A stretch of DNA of 56,112 nt from contig NZ_JAAGBB010000041.1 in NCBI RefSeq assembly GCF_018129085.1, forward strand, positions 1-56,112. The letters are read 5' to 3'. This DNA comes from Plastoroseomonas hellenica. GTDB taxonomy: Bacteria > Pseudomonadota > Alphaproteobacteria > Acetobacterales > Acetobacteraceae. Position 1 is the stretch's first letter. Each line of letters starts with the position of its first letter. Below the pieces are notes generated by a model. It searched no databases. It saw nothing but the letters and a program-made list of their open reading frames with translations, and was not told the origin of the DNA. Below are positions 33,798 to 42,256 of this stretch, piece by piece. Both the position numbers and the translations under genes were made by a program.

Positions 33798-33929
33798 TCG
33801 TCCCGCAGCAATTCCAAGGACATAGCGACACCCAGCCTCCGTCCGGGGATGCTGCTCATGGCGCCTCTCCGGCCCCGCCATGCCGCTGCACCCGGCGGCC
33901 TGCGCCATGCGTTCCTCTCTCCCTGGTCT

Positions 33930-34244
33930 CTAGGCGGCCGGCTCGACCTGGCGCAGGAATGTCCGCTCCTCGCTCAGGATGAAGCGCTGCTCCTCGGCCA
34001 TCGCGAAATTCCGAGCCCCGGCCGCGTCGGCGCGCAGCCGGGCGCGATAGGCCTCGTAGTCGGCGAGGCTCGCGAAGGAGATCAGGCCGAAGGCGATGGT
34101 GTTGGTGCCCTCATGCGGCATCCAGTAGCCGAGGAGGTCGCCGCCGCAGGCCGGGATGATGCCGAGCCAGTTCTGCGCATAGCGTTCGAAGGCGTCGCGC
34201 TTGAAAGGGTCGATCTGGTAGCGGATGAAGACCGTGACAGTCAT
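33930..34244 (-). CDS. NIPSNAP-family protein
   Basis: The 104-residue product begins [20 protein letters not shown] and contains [20 protein letters not shown] and [20 protein letters not shown], the ferredoxin-like dimeric alpha-beta barrel of the NIPSNAP family. Bacterial members are small cytoplasmic proteins with no defined reaction, sometimes near catabolic genes. GGGGAGG precedes the ATG at 34244. It stands alone, 112 bases after a lipoprotein gene on the same strand. Confidence 0.8.
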   Translation of the reverse strand: MTVTVFIRYQIDPFKRDAFERYAQNWLGIIPACGGDLLGYWMPHEGTNTIAFGLISFASLADYEAYRARLRADAAGARNFAMAEEQRFILSEERTFLRQVEPAA

Positions 34245-34356
34245 GGCGTGCCTCCCCTGGCTGCGTTGACAGCCGGAGACTGCGCCGGGACCGGCGGCGA
34301 TCGCTTCGTTCGCCGCCGCAGCATCGGACGCCGGGGTTACGCCCGGCGCCTGCGGA

Positions 34357-34692
34357 TCAGTTCGACGGCCCGATATAGTTGCCGCGACCGGTGTCGCGCG
34401 GCGGCGGGCCCGGCGGCGGACGACGCTGGCCCTCGTCCCGCCGGCGGTGCTCCTCGTGCCGCCGGCTGTCCTCATGGCGGCGCCGATCCTCGTAGCGACG
34501 GCGGTCGCGATCCTCGCGCCAGCGCCGCTCCTCCCAGCGATTGCCGCCATAATAGCCGGATGAGTAGCCCGAATACCCCGGCGCATAGCCCGGGTCGTAG
34601 TAGCCGCCACCCGGGCCGCAGCCACTGACCCCGAGCAGCAGAGCGCCCGCAGCCAGACGCCCGATCCAGCAAGACATCCACGACGAAGGCAT
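34357..34692 (-). CDS. Small Arg-rich lipoprotein
   Basis: This 111-residue protein has a lipoprotein signal with a GVSGC lipobox ([13 protein letters not shown]). A Gly/Tyr-rich segment ([20 protein letters not shown]) follows, then a highly charged repeat of RRxE and RRHE units, and a Pro-rich end. The composition suggests an intrinsically disordered envelope protein that could bind polyanions such as lipopolysaccharide or peptidoglycan. I do not recognise a family. The ATG at 34692 is chosen because the signal peptide starts there. Confidence 0.7.
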   Translation of the reverse strand: MPSSWMSCWIGRLAAGALLLGVSGCGPGGGYYDPGYAPGYSGYSSGYYGGNRWEERRWREDRDRRRYEDRRRHEDSRRHEEHRRRDEGQRRPPPGPPPRDTGRGNYIGPSN

Positions 34693-34757
34693 CAACCCGG
34701 CCCTTTCTTGGTTCTGGCGATCAACGCCGCGTGACGGCGGGAGTTCCCTTCCGCACC

Positions 34758-35774
34758 TCACCCCAGGCCGGCGCCCTGGGCGCCGACATAGACCGAATAA
34801 AGACCCTTGCTCGCGGCCATAAAAAGGCGATTACGCCGCGCGCCGCCGAAGCAGAGATTGGCGCAGCGCTCCGGCAGATGGATGCGCAGCACCGGCTTGC
34901 CGTCCGTGTTCAGGACCAGGACACCGTCCTTGCCTTCCCCCATGCCCCAGCCGCACCAGAGATTGCCTTCCGTGTCGCAGCGGAAGCCATCGGGGGTGTC
35001 GCCGGCCTGGCATTGGTAGAAGACGCGACGATTGCCGAGCCGGGTGCCGTTCTCCGTCACGTCATAGACCAGGATCTGCCGCGGATCGGCGCCGCCATTC
35101 ATGAGGAAAAGCCGGCGCTGGTCCGGCGAGAAGGCGAGGCCGTTCGGGTTGCGCACGTCGCCCGCCACCACCGCAAGCGCGCCGCTCGCGGGATCCAGCC
35201 GATAGACATTGGTCGGCAGCTCCGGATCGGATCGGGTCGTGCCCTCGTAGACGCCGTTGATGCCCCAGGGCGGATCCGTGAACCACACCGCGCCATCGGC
35301 CGCGACCACCGCGTCGTTCGGCGAGTTGAGGCGCTTGCCCTCGAAGCGCTCGGCGAGGACAGTGATGCGGCCGTCATGTTCGGTCCGCGTGACGCGCCGG
35401 GCATCATGCTCGCAGGTGATCAGCCGGCCCTCGCGGTCGCGGGTATTGCCGTTCGGGAAATTGGCATTGCGACGGAAGACATGGACGCGCCCGCTCGCCT
35501 CGTCCCAGCGCAGGATTCGGTCGTTCGGGATGTCGCTCCAGAACACCGAACGCATGTCGCCGAACCAGACCGGACCTTCCGACCAGCGCGCGCCGGTCCA
35601 GAGCTGCTCGACCTCCGCGTTGAAGAGGCGGAGCCGGGCGAAAGCGGGGTCGAGGACCTCGATCGCCGGATCGGGATAGCGCACCGTGCGGTCCCACCGC
35701 GCTTCGGCGGGCAGGGTGGCCATGGCCGTGGCGGCGCTCGCGGCGCCGAGCAAGGCGCGCCGGTTCATGATCAT
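34758..35774 (-). CDS. SMP-30/gluconolactonase-family exported protein
   Basis: The 338-residue product has a Tat-like signal (NRRALLGAASAATAMATLPA) and the SMP-30 six-bladed propeller. Blades include WSEGPVWFGDMRSVFWSDIP (metal-binding Glu), RLNSPNDAVVAADGAVWFTD (catalytic Asn), NPNGLAFSPDQRRLFLM and GDTPDGFRCDTEGNLWC (metal-binding Asp). Members hydrolyse sugar lactones using a divalent metal. The ATG at 35774 follows GGGAGGAA; another ATG lies two codons on. Confidence 0.87.
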   Translation of the reverse strand: MIMNRRALLGAASAATAMATLPAEARWDRTVRYPDPAIEVLDPAFARLRLFNAEVEQLWTGARWSEGPVWFGDMRSVFWSDIPNDRILRWDEASGRVHVFRRNANFPNGNTRDREGRLITCEHDARRVTRTEHDGRITVLAERFEGKRLNSPNDAVVAADGAVWFTDPPWGINGVYEGTTRSDPELPTNVYRLDPASGALAVVAGDVRNPNGLAFSPDQRRLFLMNGGADPRQILVYDVTENGTRLGNRRVFYQCQAGDTPDGFRCDTEGNLWCGWGMGEGKDGVLVLNTDGKPVLRIHLPERCANLCFGGARRNRLFMAASKGLYSVYVGAQGAGLG

Positions 35775-35890
35775 CGCTTCGGTTCCTCCCGTGCTGGAGC
35801 GTGATGCGCTCATCACGCCCTGGCGGCCGTCTTGCGCGGCGCCCGCGGCAGGCTAGATCAGGGACGGTCCGAAATGAACCGATCCCGACT

Positions 35891-36385
35891 ATGCTGGGGG
35901 CGATGCACCGTCTGTCTGTCGCCCTGTTGATCGCCTTGCCGCAGGCCGGGCCGGCCCTGGCCGAGGTGCCGAGCCTTGCCCTGCCCCTCCGCCCGGCCTG
36001 CGTCTCCTCCCCTTTCGGGGCGCGGGAGGCCGGCGGCGGGCCGCGTGCCTCCCGCGTCCATAACGGCATCGACCTGCCCGCCGCCGCCGGCACCTGGGTA
36101 CAGGCGGCAGCCGCCGGGCAGGTGAGCTTCATCCGCCGCCTCGGCGCCGCGGGGCTGGAGGTCGAGATTCGGCACGCGGGCGGCGTCGCCACCCGCTACG
36201 CCCATCTCGGCACCGTCGCGCCGGCGCTGGCCTCCGGCCGGCGGGTGGTGGCGCAGGGGGAGCGGATCGGCCGCATCGGACGCACCGGCGTCACCTACGG
36301 CACGCATCTGCACTTCGAGCTGCTGATCGACGGCGTCCGGCAGGATGCCGCGCCCCATCTCGGCGTTACGCCCTGCCGAGGCTGA
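35891..36385 (+). CDS. M23-family (LytM) peptidase
   Basis: The 164-residue protein has a signal peptide (LSVALLIALPQAGPALAE) and one LytM domain with all metal ligands: His and Asp in RVHNGIDLPA, and HLHFE near the C terminus, with the surrounding GWVxA-like turn (GTWVQAAAAG). LytM enzymes cut peptidoglycan cross-bridges; catalytically intact members such as this may be true endopeptidases. An ATG four codons later (35903) is also possible. It diverges from the SMP-30 gene. Confidence 0.85.
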   Translation: MLGAMHRLSVALLIALPQAGPALAEVPSLALPLRPACVSSPFGAREAGGGPRASRVHNGIDLPAAAGTWVQAAAAGQVSFIRRLGAAGLEVEIRHAGGVATRYAHLGTVAPALASGRRVVAQGERIGRIGRTGVTYGTHLHFELLIDGVRQDAAPHLGVTPCRG

Positions 36386-36419
36386 TCATCGTCTGCCGAA
36401 CAGATTCACGCCTTCGGGG

Positions 36420-36734
36420 CTACCACCGCCGGTACAACACCATGCCCGCGTGATGCAGCACATCCTCGCTGACGAAATCACCATCGGCGGTGAAGCCGGT
36501 GTCGTCCCAGTAGTCGATGTGCCGGCCGGTGATGACGTAGCGGCCGCAATAGGCGCGCTCCTGCCGGTCACGCGCCTCCACATAGCGGCCATCCGGCAAC
36601 AGTTCGTGCCGGATCCGGCCGTCGGCGGTGACCCAGAGGCCGATGAAGCTTTCCTCTTCTTCGGGCTCCGGCCGCGGCAGGGCGGCGACGGCCACTGCCG
36701 CCGCCATTCTCTCCAGAAGCTTCTGCGGGGTCAT
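36420..36734 (-). CDS. Atu4866-family small protein
   Basis: The 104-residue product contains FIGLWVTADGRIRHELLPDG, RAYCGRYVITGRHIDYWDDT and GFTADGDFVSEDVLHHAGMV, which I recognise as the Agrobacterium Atu4866 family, a small beta-barrel fold of unknown function. The ~30-residue N terminus is Ala-rich with no clear signal. The gene follows an SDR gene by 25 bases on the same strand, an association I believe recurs for this family. The ATG at 36734 is the only plausible start. Confidence 0.75.
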   Translation of the reverse strand: MTPQKLLERMAAAVAVAALPRPEPEEEESFIGLWVTADGRIRHELLPDGRYVEARDRQERAYCGRYVITGRHIDYWDDTGFTADGDFVSEDVLHHAGMVLYRRW

Positions 36735-36759
36735 GGCTCTCCCTCCTGCGGTGCCGCGA

Positions 36760-37494
36760 TCAATAGGGGCTCGCGGTCGGGCGCACGATGATCTCGCTGA
36801 CATCGACATCGGCCGGCTGCTCGACGGCATAGGCGACGGCGCGGGCGATCGCGTCCGGCGTCATCGCGACCCGGCGGAACTCCGCTATGCCCTTGGCCGT
36901 CTCGGCGTCGGTGATGGTGCTGGCCAGTTCCGATTCCACGACGCCCGGGCAGATGGTGGTGACACGCACCTTCGTCGTCTCCTGCCGCAGCCCGTCCGAG
37001 ATCGCCCAGACCGCGAATTTCGTCGCGCAATAGACCGCAGCGGTCGGATAGACCGCGTGGCCGCCGATCGAGGAGATGTTGATCACCTGGCCGAAGCCCT
37101 GCGCTTCCATCCCCGGCAACACCGCCGCAATGCCGTGCAGCACGCCGCGGATGTTCACGTCGATCATGCGATTCCACTCATCGAGCTTCAGCGCCGTGAG
37201 CGGCGAGAGCGGCATGACGCCGGCATTGTTCACCAGCACGTCGAGCCGGCCGAATGCCGCCTTCGCGAAATCGGCGAAGGCCTGGGTGTCCTCGGCGCTG
37301 GTGACGTCGAGTGCGCGGAAGCGGGCCTCGCCGCCGGCCGCGGTGATCTCCGCGACCAGCACCTCCAGCCGCTCGGTGCGGCGGGCGCCGAGCACGACGC
37401 GGGCGCCGCGCGCGGCCAGCAGACGGGCTGTCGCTTCCCCGATGCCGCTGCTCGCGCCGGTGATGGCGATGACCTTGCCCTGGATATCCGACAT
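36760..37494 (-). CDS. Short-chain dehydrogenase/reductase
   Basis: The 244-residue protein shows TGASSGIGEATARLLAARGA, DVLVNNAGVMPLSPL, the catalytic Ser in INISSIGG, and YCATK as the YxxxK pair. The sequence is that of classical NADP-preferring SDRs of the 'SDR family oxidoreductase' type. It precedes the Atu4866-family gene and follows a divergent-looking spacer after an AraC regulator on the same strand, which may control it. The substrate is unknown. Confidence 0.88.
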   Translation of the reverse strand: MSDIQGKVIAITGASSGIGEATARLLAARGARVVLGARRTERLEVLVAEITAAGGEARFRALDVTSAEDTQAFADFAKAAFGRLDVLVNNAGVMPLSPLTALKLDEWNRMIDVNIRGVLHGIAAVLPGMEAQGFGQVINISSIGGHAVYPTAAVYCATKFAVWAISDGLRQETTKVRVTTICPGVVESELASTITDAETAKGIAEFRRVAMTPDAIARAVAYAVEQPADVDVSEIIVRPTASPY

Positions 37495-37657
37495 GGGAGT
37501 TGTCCTTCGCTGCGACGGGTGGCGGGGCGCCGTCCCGTGATGCGCGGACAATCCTCGTTCTGGGCCTCGGAGCGGTAGACCAGGGCTCCGGAAGTCTTGC
37601 CTGATCCTCCGGACCCTGTTGTTGCGCGAGCCCCTACGAAACGCCGGGACCAAACAC

Positions 37658-38557
37658 CTAGACGGCGACGGCGGAGAAGGGCTCGCTGCGCAGCCGGGCG
37701 ATGTCACGGATCGGCGGCGCGCCGAACAGCCGGCTGTATTCGCGGCTGAACTGGGACGGGCTTTCATAGCCGACGCTGTGGCCGGCGGTTGCCGCATCCA
37801 TCGCCCGGCTCAGGATCAGGCGCCGCGCCTCCTGCAGGCGGAGCTGCTTCTGGTATTGCAGCGGGCTCATCGCCGTCACCGCCTTGAAGTGCTCATGCAG
37901 GGTGGAGGCGCTCATATGCGCCGCCGCCGCCACATCCTCGATCCGGAAGGGCCGGTCGAAATTCGCGCGGATCCAGGCGATGGCACGATTGACCTGGTGC
38001 AGCCGGCTGCCTGCATGGGCGATCTGGCAGAGCCGTGCGCCCTGCTCCCCGGTCAAGAGGCGGTAGAGGATCTCCCGTTCCGCCAGCGGCGCCAGAGGCG
38101 GGATGTCGTGTGGGCTGCCGAGCAGCCGGACCAGCCGCGCCGCAGCATCCAGCAGATCCGTCGTCACCGGGCTGACCGCGAGGCTCGGGCCCGGCTCGGC
38201 ATTCCCGCGGCCCAGGCCGAGTTCCAGCGCGAGCTCGCTTAGCACCGCGAGGTTGAGATCGAGGCGGATGCAGAGGTAGGGGCGTGGCGCCGTCGCTTCG
38301 ATCACCTGGCCGATCACGGGGACATCGACCGAAGCCACCAGACAGCGGGCAGAGTCGTAGTGATGGATGGCATCGCCCAGGATCACCTGCTTCCGTCCCT
38401 GGGCGATGATGCAGAGCGCCGGTTTGTGCAAGCCATGCAGCGGCACCGTGGGGCGGGAGCAGCGGACCAGCGCAAGGTTCGGGATGGCGGTTTCGTGGAT
38501 ACCATCCTCGCCGGTGAAGCGGTCGATCAGCCCGGCCAGGATCTCCGTGGTTGACAT
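37658..38557 (-). CDS. AraC-family transcriptional regulator
   Basis: The 299-residue protein has an N-terminal cupin-like domain of the AraC_N type (PALCIIAQGRKQVILGDAIH, VASVDVPVIGQVIEATAPRP). The C-terminal double helix-turn-helix has RIEDVAAAAHMSASTLHEHF, and ATAGHSVGYESPSQFSREYS with the conserved FSREYSRLFG. It probably controls the SDR and Atu4866-family genes that follow 163 bases on. The 274 bases upstream hold a hairpin repeat but no gene. Confidence 0.9.
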   Translation of the reverse strand: MSTTEILAGLIDRFTGEDGIHETAIPNLALVRCSRPTVPLHGLHKPALCIIAQGRKQVILGDAIHHYDSARCLVASVDVPVIGQVIEATAPRPYLCIRLDLNLAVLSELALELGLGRGNAEPGPSLAVSPVTTDLLDAAARLVRLLGSPHDIPPLAPLAEREILYRLLTGEQGARLCQIAHAGSRLHQVNRAIAWIRANFDRPFRIEDVAAAAHMSASTLHEHFKAVTAMSPLQYQKQLRLQEARRLILSRAMDAATAGHSVGYESPSQFSREYSRLFGAPPIRDIARLRSEPFSAVAV

Positions 38558-38656
38558 GCTGCAGCCCTCCTGAGCGGAGGATTGTGCAATTCAAACCCCG
38601 ATCTGGCCAGCCCGCGCGGCGCGATCCCGACTATTTGTCTGCCGAGCAGATTCATG

Positions 38657-38757
38657 CCAACGGACCGGTTGCTTGACCGGTCCGAGGCCGCGAATGCGGC
38701 CCGCCGGTAGTCCGGCGAAGCCAAGCAAACCGGAGGTTTGCGCCCGGCGTCTGAGGG
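38657..38757 (+). repeat. Four-hairpin intergenic repeat (family 2, copy B)
   Basis: The order of hairpins matches the copy at 10517-10620: CGGACCGG (38661-38668/38677-38684), GCCGC (38687-38691/38696-38700), GCCGG (38703-38707/38712-38716) and GCAAACC (38725-38731/38735-38741). The linkers GAGG, GAAT-loop, AGTC and GCCCGGCG are conserved, while stems 1 and 4 differ at nearly every position yet remain fully paired. It fills the space between the flavin monooxygenase and AraC genes. Confidence 0.6.
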
Positions 38758-38831
38758 GGCCTCAATCGTGTCAACGGTTGAGGCCGCTGGTATCGCGCCT
38801 CCAGGCCCTCCGGGCCCTTCGGCGATCTGCT

Positions 38832-40163
38832 CTACGCGAAGAAGGGATTGGCCGGCCGCCGCAGCCCGAGATTGTCGCGCAGCGTCCGGCCTTCATACTC
38901 GCGGCGGAACAGGCCGCGGCGCTGCAGCTCCGGCACCACCAGGCGGATGAAGCGCTCGAGGCCGGTCGGCACCACCGGGGCCGCGATCATGAAGCCGTCG
39001 CAGGCCTTGGCCCTGTACCAATCCTCCATGATGTCGGCGATCTGCTTCGGGTCGCCCTTGAACATGTTGCCGCCCATCTGCGGCAGGATGCGCTTGTAGG
39101 TCTCGCGCACCGTCAGCCCCTCTTCCTTCGCCATGGCGATGATCGCCTTGCCGATGCCGGTATGGCCGACATGCTCCTCCTCGAAGACCGGCATCGGGCC
39201 GTCGAGGGGGTAGCCGGTCATCTTCGTGCCGACCATCTTGGACAGGTAGTCGACGCCGACGGCAGGGGAGACGAGGTCCTCCAGCTCCTGGAACAGGGCA
39301 TCGGCCTCGGCCTCCGTTTCGCCCACGAAGATCGTGACACCGGCCAGGATGCGCATGTCGTCATGGCTGCGGCCATAGGTCGCGAGCCTGCCCTTGATGT
39401 CGGCGTAGAGGCGCTGGGCGGCGGGCCTCGTGCTTTCGATCGCGAAGACGCAATCGGCATGGGCGGCGGACAGCTCCTTCCCCTGCTCCGACTGGCCGGC
39501 GGAGAAGACCACCGGATGCCCCTGCACCGGGCGCGGTGCGTTGAGCGGGCCGGCCACCTGGAAATGCTTGCCCTGGTGGCCCAGCACATGGACCTTCGAT
39601 GGGTCGAGGTAGCGGCCGGACGCCTTGTCCTGCGGGAAGGCGTCATCCGCCCAACTGTCCCAGAGGCCCTTCACCACCTCGGCGAATTCCCGCGCCCGCT
39701 CGTAGCGATGCTCGCGCGCCGCATGCGCGGCATGGCTGAAGTTCAGGGCATCGCCGGGGTTGGAGGTGGTGACGAGATTCCAGCCCGCGCGCCCCTTGCT
39801 GATGTGATCGAGCGAGGCGAAGCGGCGGGCGACGGCGAAGGGCTCGTCATAGGTCGTCGTCGTCGTGGCGACGAGGCCGATATGATCAGTCGCCATCGCC
39901 AACGCGGCGAGCAGCGTCACCGGCTCGAAGACGCCGGGCCGGTCGGAGGGGCTGGTGGCGGCGAAGAGGTCGGGCTTGTCCATCTGCCGCACGCCATTGC
40001 CGTCGGCGAGGAAGAGCAGGTCGAACTTGCCGCTCTCCGCGATCCTGGCGAGACGGACGGCATTCTCGAGATTGGTGCAGGGGGCGTCCCAGGCCGCCGG
40101 ATGCCGCCATTCGCCGACATGGCTGCCCTGGGCATTGGCATTGGCGGCGAGCGTCATCGGCAT
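38832..40163 (-). CDS. NtaA/DszA-family flavin-dependent monooxygenase (LLM class)
   Basis: The 443-residue protein is a luciferase-like TIM barrel of the NtaA/SnaA/DszA type: NAVRLARIAESGKFDLLFLA, TDHIGLVATTTTTYDEPFAV, ISKGRAGWNLVTTSNPGDAL, HPVVFSAGQSEQGKELSA and a C-terminal GFMIAAPVVPTGLERFI. These enzymes use FMNH2 and oxygen to open or desulfurise organic substrates (nitrilotriacetate, dibenzothiophene sulfone, sulfonates). AGGAG precedes the ATG at 40163. It diverges from a GntR regulator, likely its controller. No flavin reductase is adjacent. Confidence 0.9.
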   Translation of the reverse strand: MPMTLAANANAQGSHVGEWRHPAAWDAPCTNLENAVRLARIAESGKFDLLFLADGNGVRQMDKPDLFAATSPSDRPGVFEPVTLLAALAMATDHIGLVATTTTTYDEPFAVARRFASLDHISKGRAGWNLVTTSNPGDALNFSHAAHAAREHRYERAREFAEVVKGLWDSWADDAFPQDKASGRYLDPSKVHVLGHQGKHFQVAGPLNAPRPVQGHPVVFSAGQSEQGKELSAAHADCVFAIESTRPAAQRLYADIKGRLATYGRSHDDMRILAGVTIFVGETEAEADALFQELEDLVSPAVGVDYLSKMVGTKMTGYPLDGPMPVFEEEHVGHTGIGKAIIAMAKEEGLTVRETYKRILPQMGGNMFKGDPKQIADIMEDWYRAKACDGFMIAAPVVPTGLERFIRLVVPELQRRGLFRREYEGRTLRDNLGLRRPANPFFA

Positions 40164-40183
40164 GGCGCGGGCTCCTGCGCTGG

Positions 40184-40239
40184 GCGTGATGGCTCGAGGC
40201 CTCCTCGGCCGAAAAGCCTGAATCACGCGATAGAACAAG
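40184..40239 (-). repeat. Palindromic repeat (family 4, intact copy)
   Basis: GCGTGAT (40184-40190) pairs with ATCACGC (40222-40228), with inner arms CGAGG/CCTCG around 40195-40208. On the minus strand TTGTTCTATCGCGTGATTCA leads into GGCTTTTCGGC, matching the copies at 43692-43748 and the split copy at 14490-14710. It lies just upstream of the flavin monooxygenase gene. Confidence 0.6.
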
Positions 40240-40368
40240 GGGCTGGGCATGGTCCGCGAGCACAAGCCAGCGGATCATCTCCAGGATCGGATTGATCTCG
40301 GGCGGCCGGAAAGGGATGCTGTGCCGCCGCCCGAACGATGGTGGGGGGCTGGGATTTTGGCAACAGTT

Positions 40369-40384
40369 TTTGAAGACAATTTCT
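40369..40384. promoter_or_regulatory. Probable GntR operator, upstream copy
   Basis: TTTGAAGACAATTTCT, three bases before the gntR ATG, is repeated exactly in inverse orientation at 41102-41117 after the gene. The site is AT-rich and contains the TTGxxxxCAA-like dyad seen with FCD-type GntR regulators. Its position suits autoregulation and control of the divergent monooxygenase gene. Confidence 0.6.
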
Positions 40385-40386
40385 GA

Positions 40387-41103
40387 ATGACCCACGCCCC
40401 CTACCTCCAACTCCCCCCGCAACCGATCGCCGATGCGGCCGGCTTCCCAAGCCTGCCCGACTACGTCGCCAGCCGTCTGCGCGACGCGATCCTGTCCGGC
40501 GACATCCCGGCCGAGGCCCTGCTGCGGCAGGAAGATGTCGGCCAGCGCTTCGGGGTCAGCCGCCCGCCGGTACGGGAAGCGCTGAAGCGGCTGGAGGCGG
40601 AAGGCCTCGTGGTGTCCCGCCCCCGGCGCGGCTATGTCGTAGCCCCCCTCGATCCCACGGATGTCGAGGAGATCTTCGAGATCCGGATGCTGCTGGAGGA
40701 ACGGGCCGCCTATATCGCCGCGCAGCGCCGGACCGACGCGGATATCGAAGCGGCGGCAGCCGTGCTGATCGCCATGGAGGACCTGCCGGCCGGCACCGCC
40801 GAGGGCGCGGTGGCCTTCGTCCAGCACAACCGCCGCTTCCATGACTGCATCCACCGGGCCAGCGGGCGGCGCCAGATGGCCGAGGTCATGGTGTCGCTGC
40901 GCAACAAGGTGGAACGCTACATCCGCGTCGGCTCCATGATCGCCAACAGCCGCGCCCAGGTGAACCAAGAGCACCGCGCCATTTTCGAAGCCTTCCGCGA
41001 CGGCGATGCGGAGCGGCTGGCGATGCTCTGCCGGCTGCATGTGCATGATGCCGGGGCGCGGTTGGTGCGGGGGCTCCGGCAGAAAGGGGCTGGCCCGGGT
41101 TAG
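40387..41103 (+). CDS. GntR-family (FCD) transcriptional regulator
   Basis: The 238-residue protein has the GntR winged helix (PDYVASRLRDAILSGDIPAE, then LRQEDVGQRFGVSRPPVREA, then EAEGLVVSRPRRGYVV). An FCD ligand domain follows, with EEIFEIRMLLEERAAYIAAQ, a NRRFHDCIHRASG metal motif and EHRAIFEAFRDGDAE. FCD regulators usually respond to organic acids. It is divergent from the monooxygenase and upstream of the Bug-GST-RraA genes, with operator copies on both sides. Confidence 0.92.
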   Translation: MTHAPYLQLPPQPIADAAGFPSLPDYVASRLRDAILSGDIPAEALLRQEDVGQRFGVSRPPVREALKRLEAEGLVVSRPRRGYVVAPLDPTDVEEIFEIRMLLEERAAYIAAQRRTDADIEAAAAVLIAMEDLPAGTAEGAVAFVQHNRRFHDCIHRASGRRQMAEVMVSLRNKVERYIRVGSMIANSRAQVNQEHRAIFEAFRDGDAERLAMLCRLHVHDAGARLVRGLRQKGAGPG

Positions 41104-41117
41104 AAATTGTCTTCAAA
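41102..41117. promoter_or_regulatory. Probable GntR operator, downstream copy
   Basis: AGAAATTGTCTTCAAA is the exact reverse complement of the site at 40369-40384. It overlaps the gntR stop codon (41101-41103) and lies 98 bases before the Bug gene start at 41215, where it could repress transcription of the downstream genes. Sixteen matching bases by chance in this GC-rich sequence are very unlikely. Confidence 0.6.
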
Positions 41118-41214
41118 TTAGGGTCGGGAAGAACACCACCGCGGCGAAGACGGCCCGCCAGCCGCCCGTCGCGGTCCTGGCGGCGCTCTGACCCGAACCG
41201 GAAGGCCCGCCTGC

Positions 41215-42201
41215 ATGATCCCGACCCGACAGCCCCTTTCGCGGCGCGCCGCCTTCGCCCTGCTGGCCGCACCCGCGCTGGTCCCCGGCACCGCGCGCGC
41301 CCAGGCCTGGCCGGCCCGCCCGCTCCGCGTGATCGTGCCCTTCGCGCCGGGCGGCGCCACCGACCTGATCGCGCGGCTGGTCGCCGACAACCTCGCCGGG
41401 CCGCTCGGGCAGCAGGTGGTGGTCGAGAACCGGGCCGGCGCCTTCGGCATCATCGGCGCCGATGCGGTCGCCAAGGCGGCGCCGGACGGCCACACGCTGC
41501 TCGCCGGCAGCCCCGGGCCGATGGCGGTGAACCCCTATGTCTACCGCACCCTGCCCTATGACCCCGAGCGCGACCTGGTCGGCGTCTCCTTAGTGGCGAC
41601 CATTCCCTATGTGATGGTGGTCCCGGCGACGCTGCCGGTTTCCAGTGTGCAGGAATTCGTGGCGCTCGCGCGCGCACGCCCCGGCAGCATGAACTTCGCC
41701 ACCTCCGGCATGGCGTCGCGGCTGACGGTCGAGATGTTCCGCGCACTCGCCGGTGGGCTGGAGCTCGAGATGGTGCAGTATCGCGGCGGCGCGCCGGCGC
41801 GCACCGATCTGCTGGCCGGCCGCATCCAGCTCGTCATCGAGCAGGCGCCATCCTTCCTCGAGGATTTCCGCAGCGGACGACTGCGCGCGCTGGCGGTCGG
41901 CACCACGCGCCGCTTCGCCCTGCTGCCGGACGTACCGACCATGCAGGAGGCGGGGGTGCCGGGCTACGAGGCGAGCGCCTGGCTCGGCTATGCGGCGCCG
42001 GCGGGCACGCCGATGGAGGTCCGCCGCCGCCTCGCGACCGAGATCGACCGCATCCTGGCCATGCCGGCGATCCGCGAGCGCCTGCTGTCCTGGGGCGCGG
42101 AGCCGGTCGGCGGCACGCCGGAGGACATGGACCGCATGCTGGTCGCGGACCGCCACCGCTGGAGCGAAGCGGTGCGCCTGGCCGGGATCGAGAAGGAATA
42201 G
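41215..42201 (+). CDS. Bug-family substrate-binding protein
   Basis: The 328-residue periplasmic receptor has a signal peptide (RRAAFALLAAPALVPGTARA) and textbook Bug motifs: PLRVIVPFAPGGATDLIARL, VVVENRAGAFGIIGADAVAK, and LLPDVPTMQEAGVPGYEASA. Its location after the GntR operator copy suggests it captures the substrate of the neighbouring monooxygenase/GST/RraA-like pathway. No TctA/TctB permease gene is in the window. Confidence 0.92.
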   Translation: MIPTRQPLSRRAAFALLAAPALVPGTARAQAWPARPLRVIVPFAPGGATDLIARLVADNLAGPLGQQVVVENRAGAFGIIGADAVAKAAPDGHTLLAGSPGPMAVNPYVYRTLPYDPERDLVGVSLVATIPYVMVVPATLPVSSVQEFVALARARPGSMNFATSGMASRLTVEMFRALAGGLELEMVQYRGGAPARTDLLAGRIQLVIEQAPSFLEDFRSGRLRALAVGTTRRFALLPDVPTMQEAGVPGYEASAWLGYAAPAGTPMEVRRRLATEIDRILAMPAIRERLLSWGAEPVGGTPEDMDRMLVADRHRWSEAVRLAGIEKE

Positions 42202-42205
42202 CAGG

Positions 42206-42241
42206 AACGGACCGGTCCATGGATCGGTCCGAGGCCGCGAA
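42206..42241 (+). repeat. Truncated family 2 repeat
   Basis: AACGGACCGG is followed by a 10-base centre and CGGTCC (hairpin 42209-42214/42225-42230), then GAGGCCGCGAA as in copies A and B. The remaining hairpins are absent. It occupies most of the gap between the Bug and GST genes. Confidence 0.45.
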
Positions 42242-42256
42242 GGATGGTGGGTCCGC

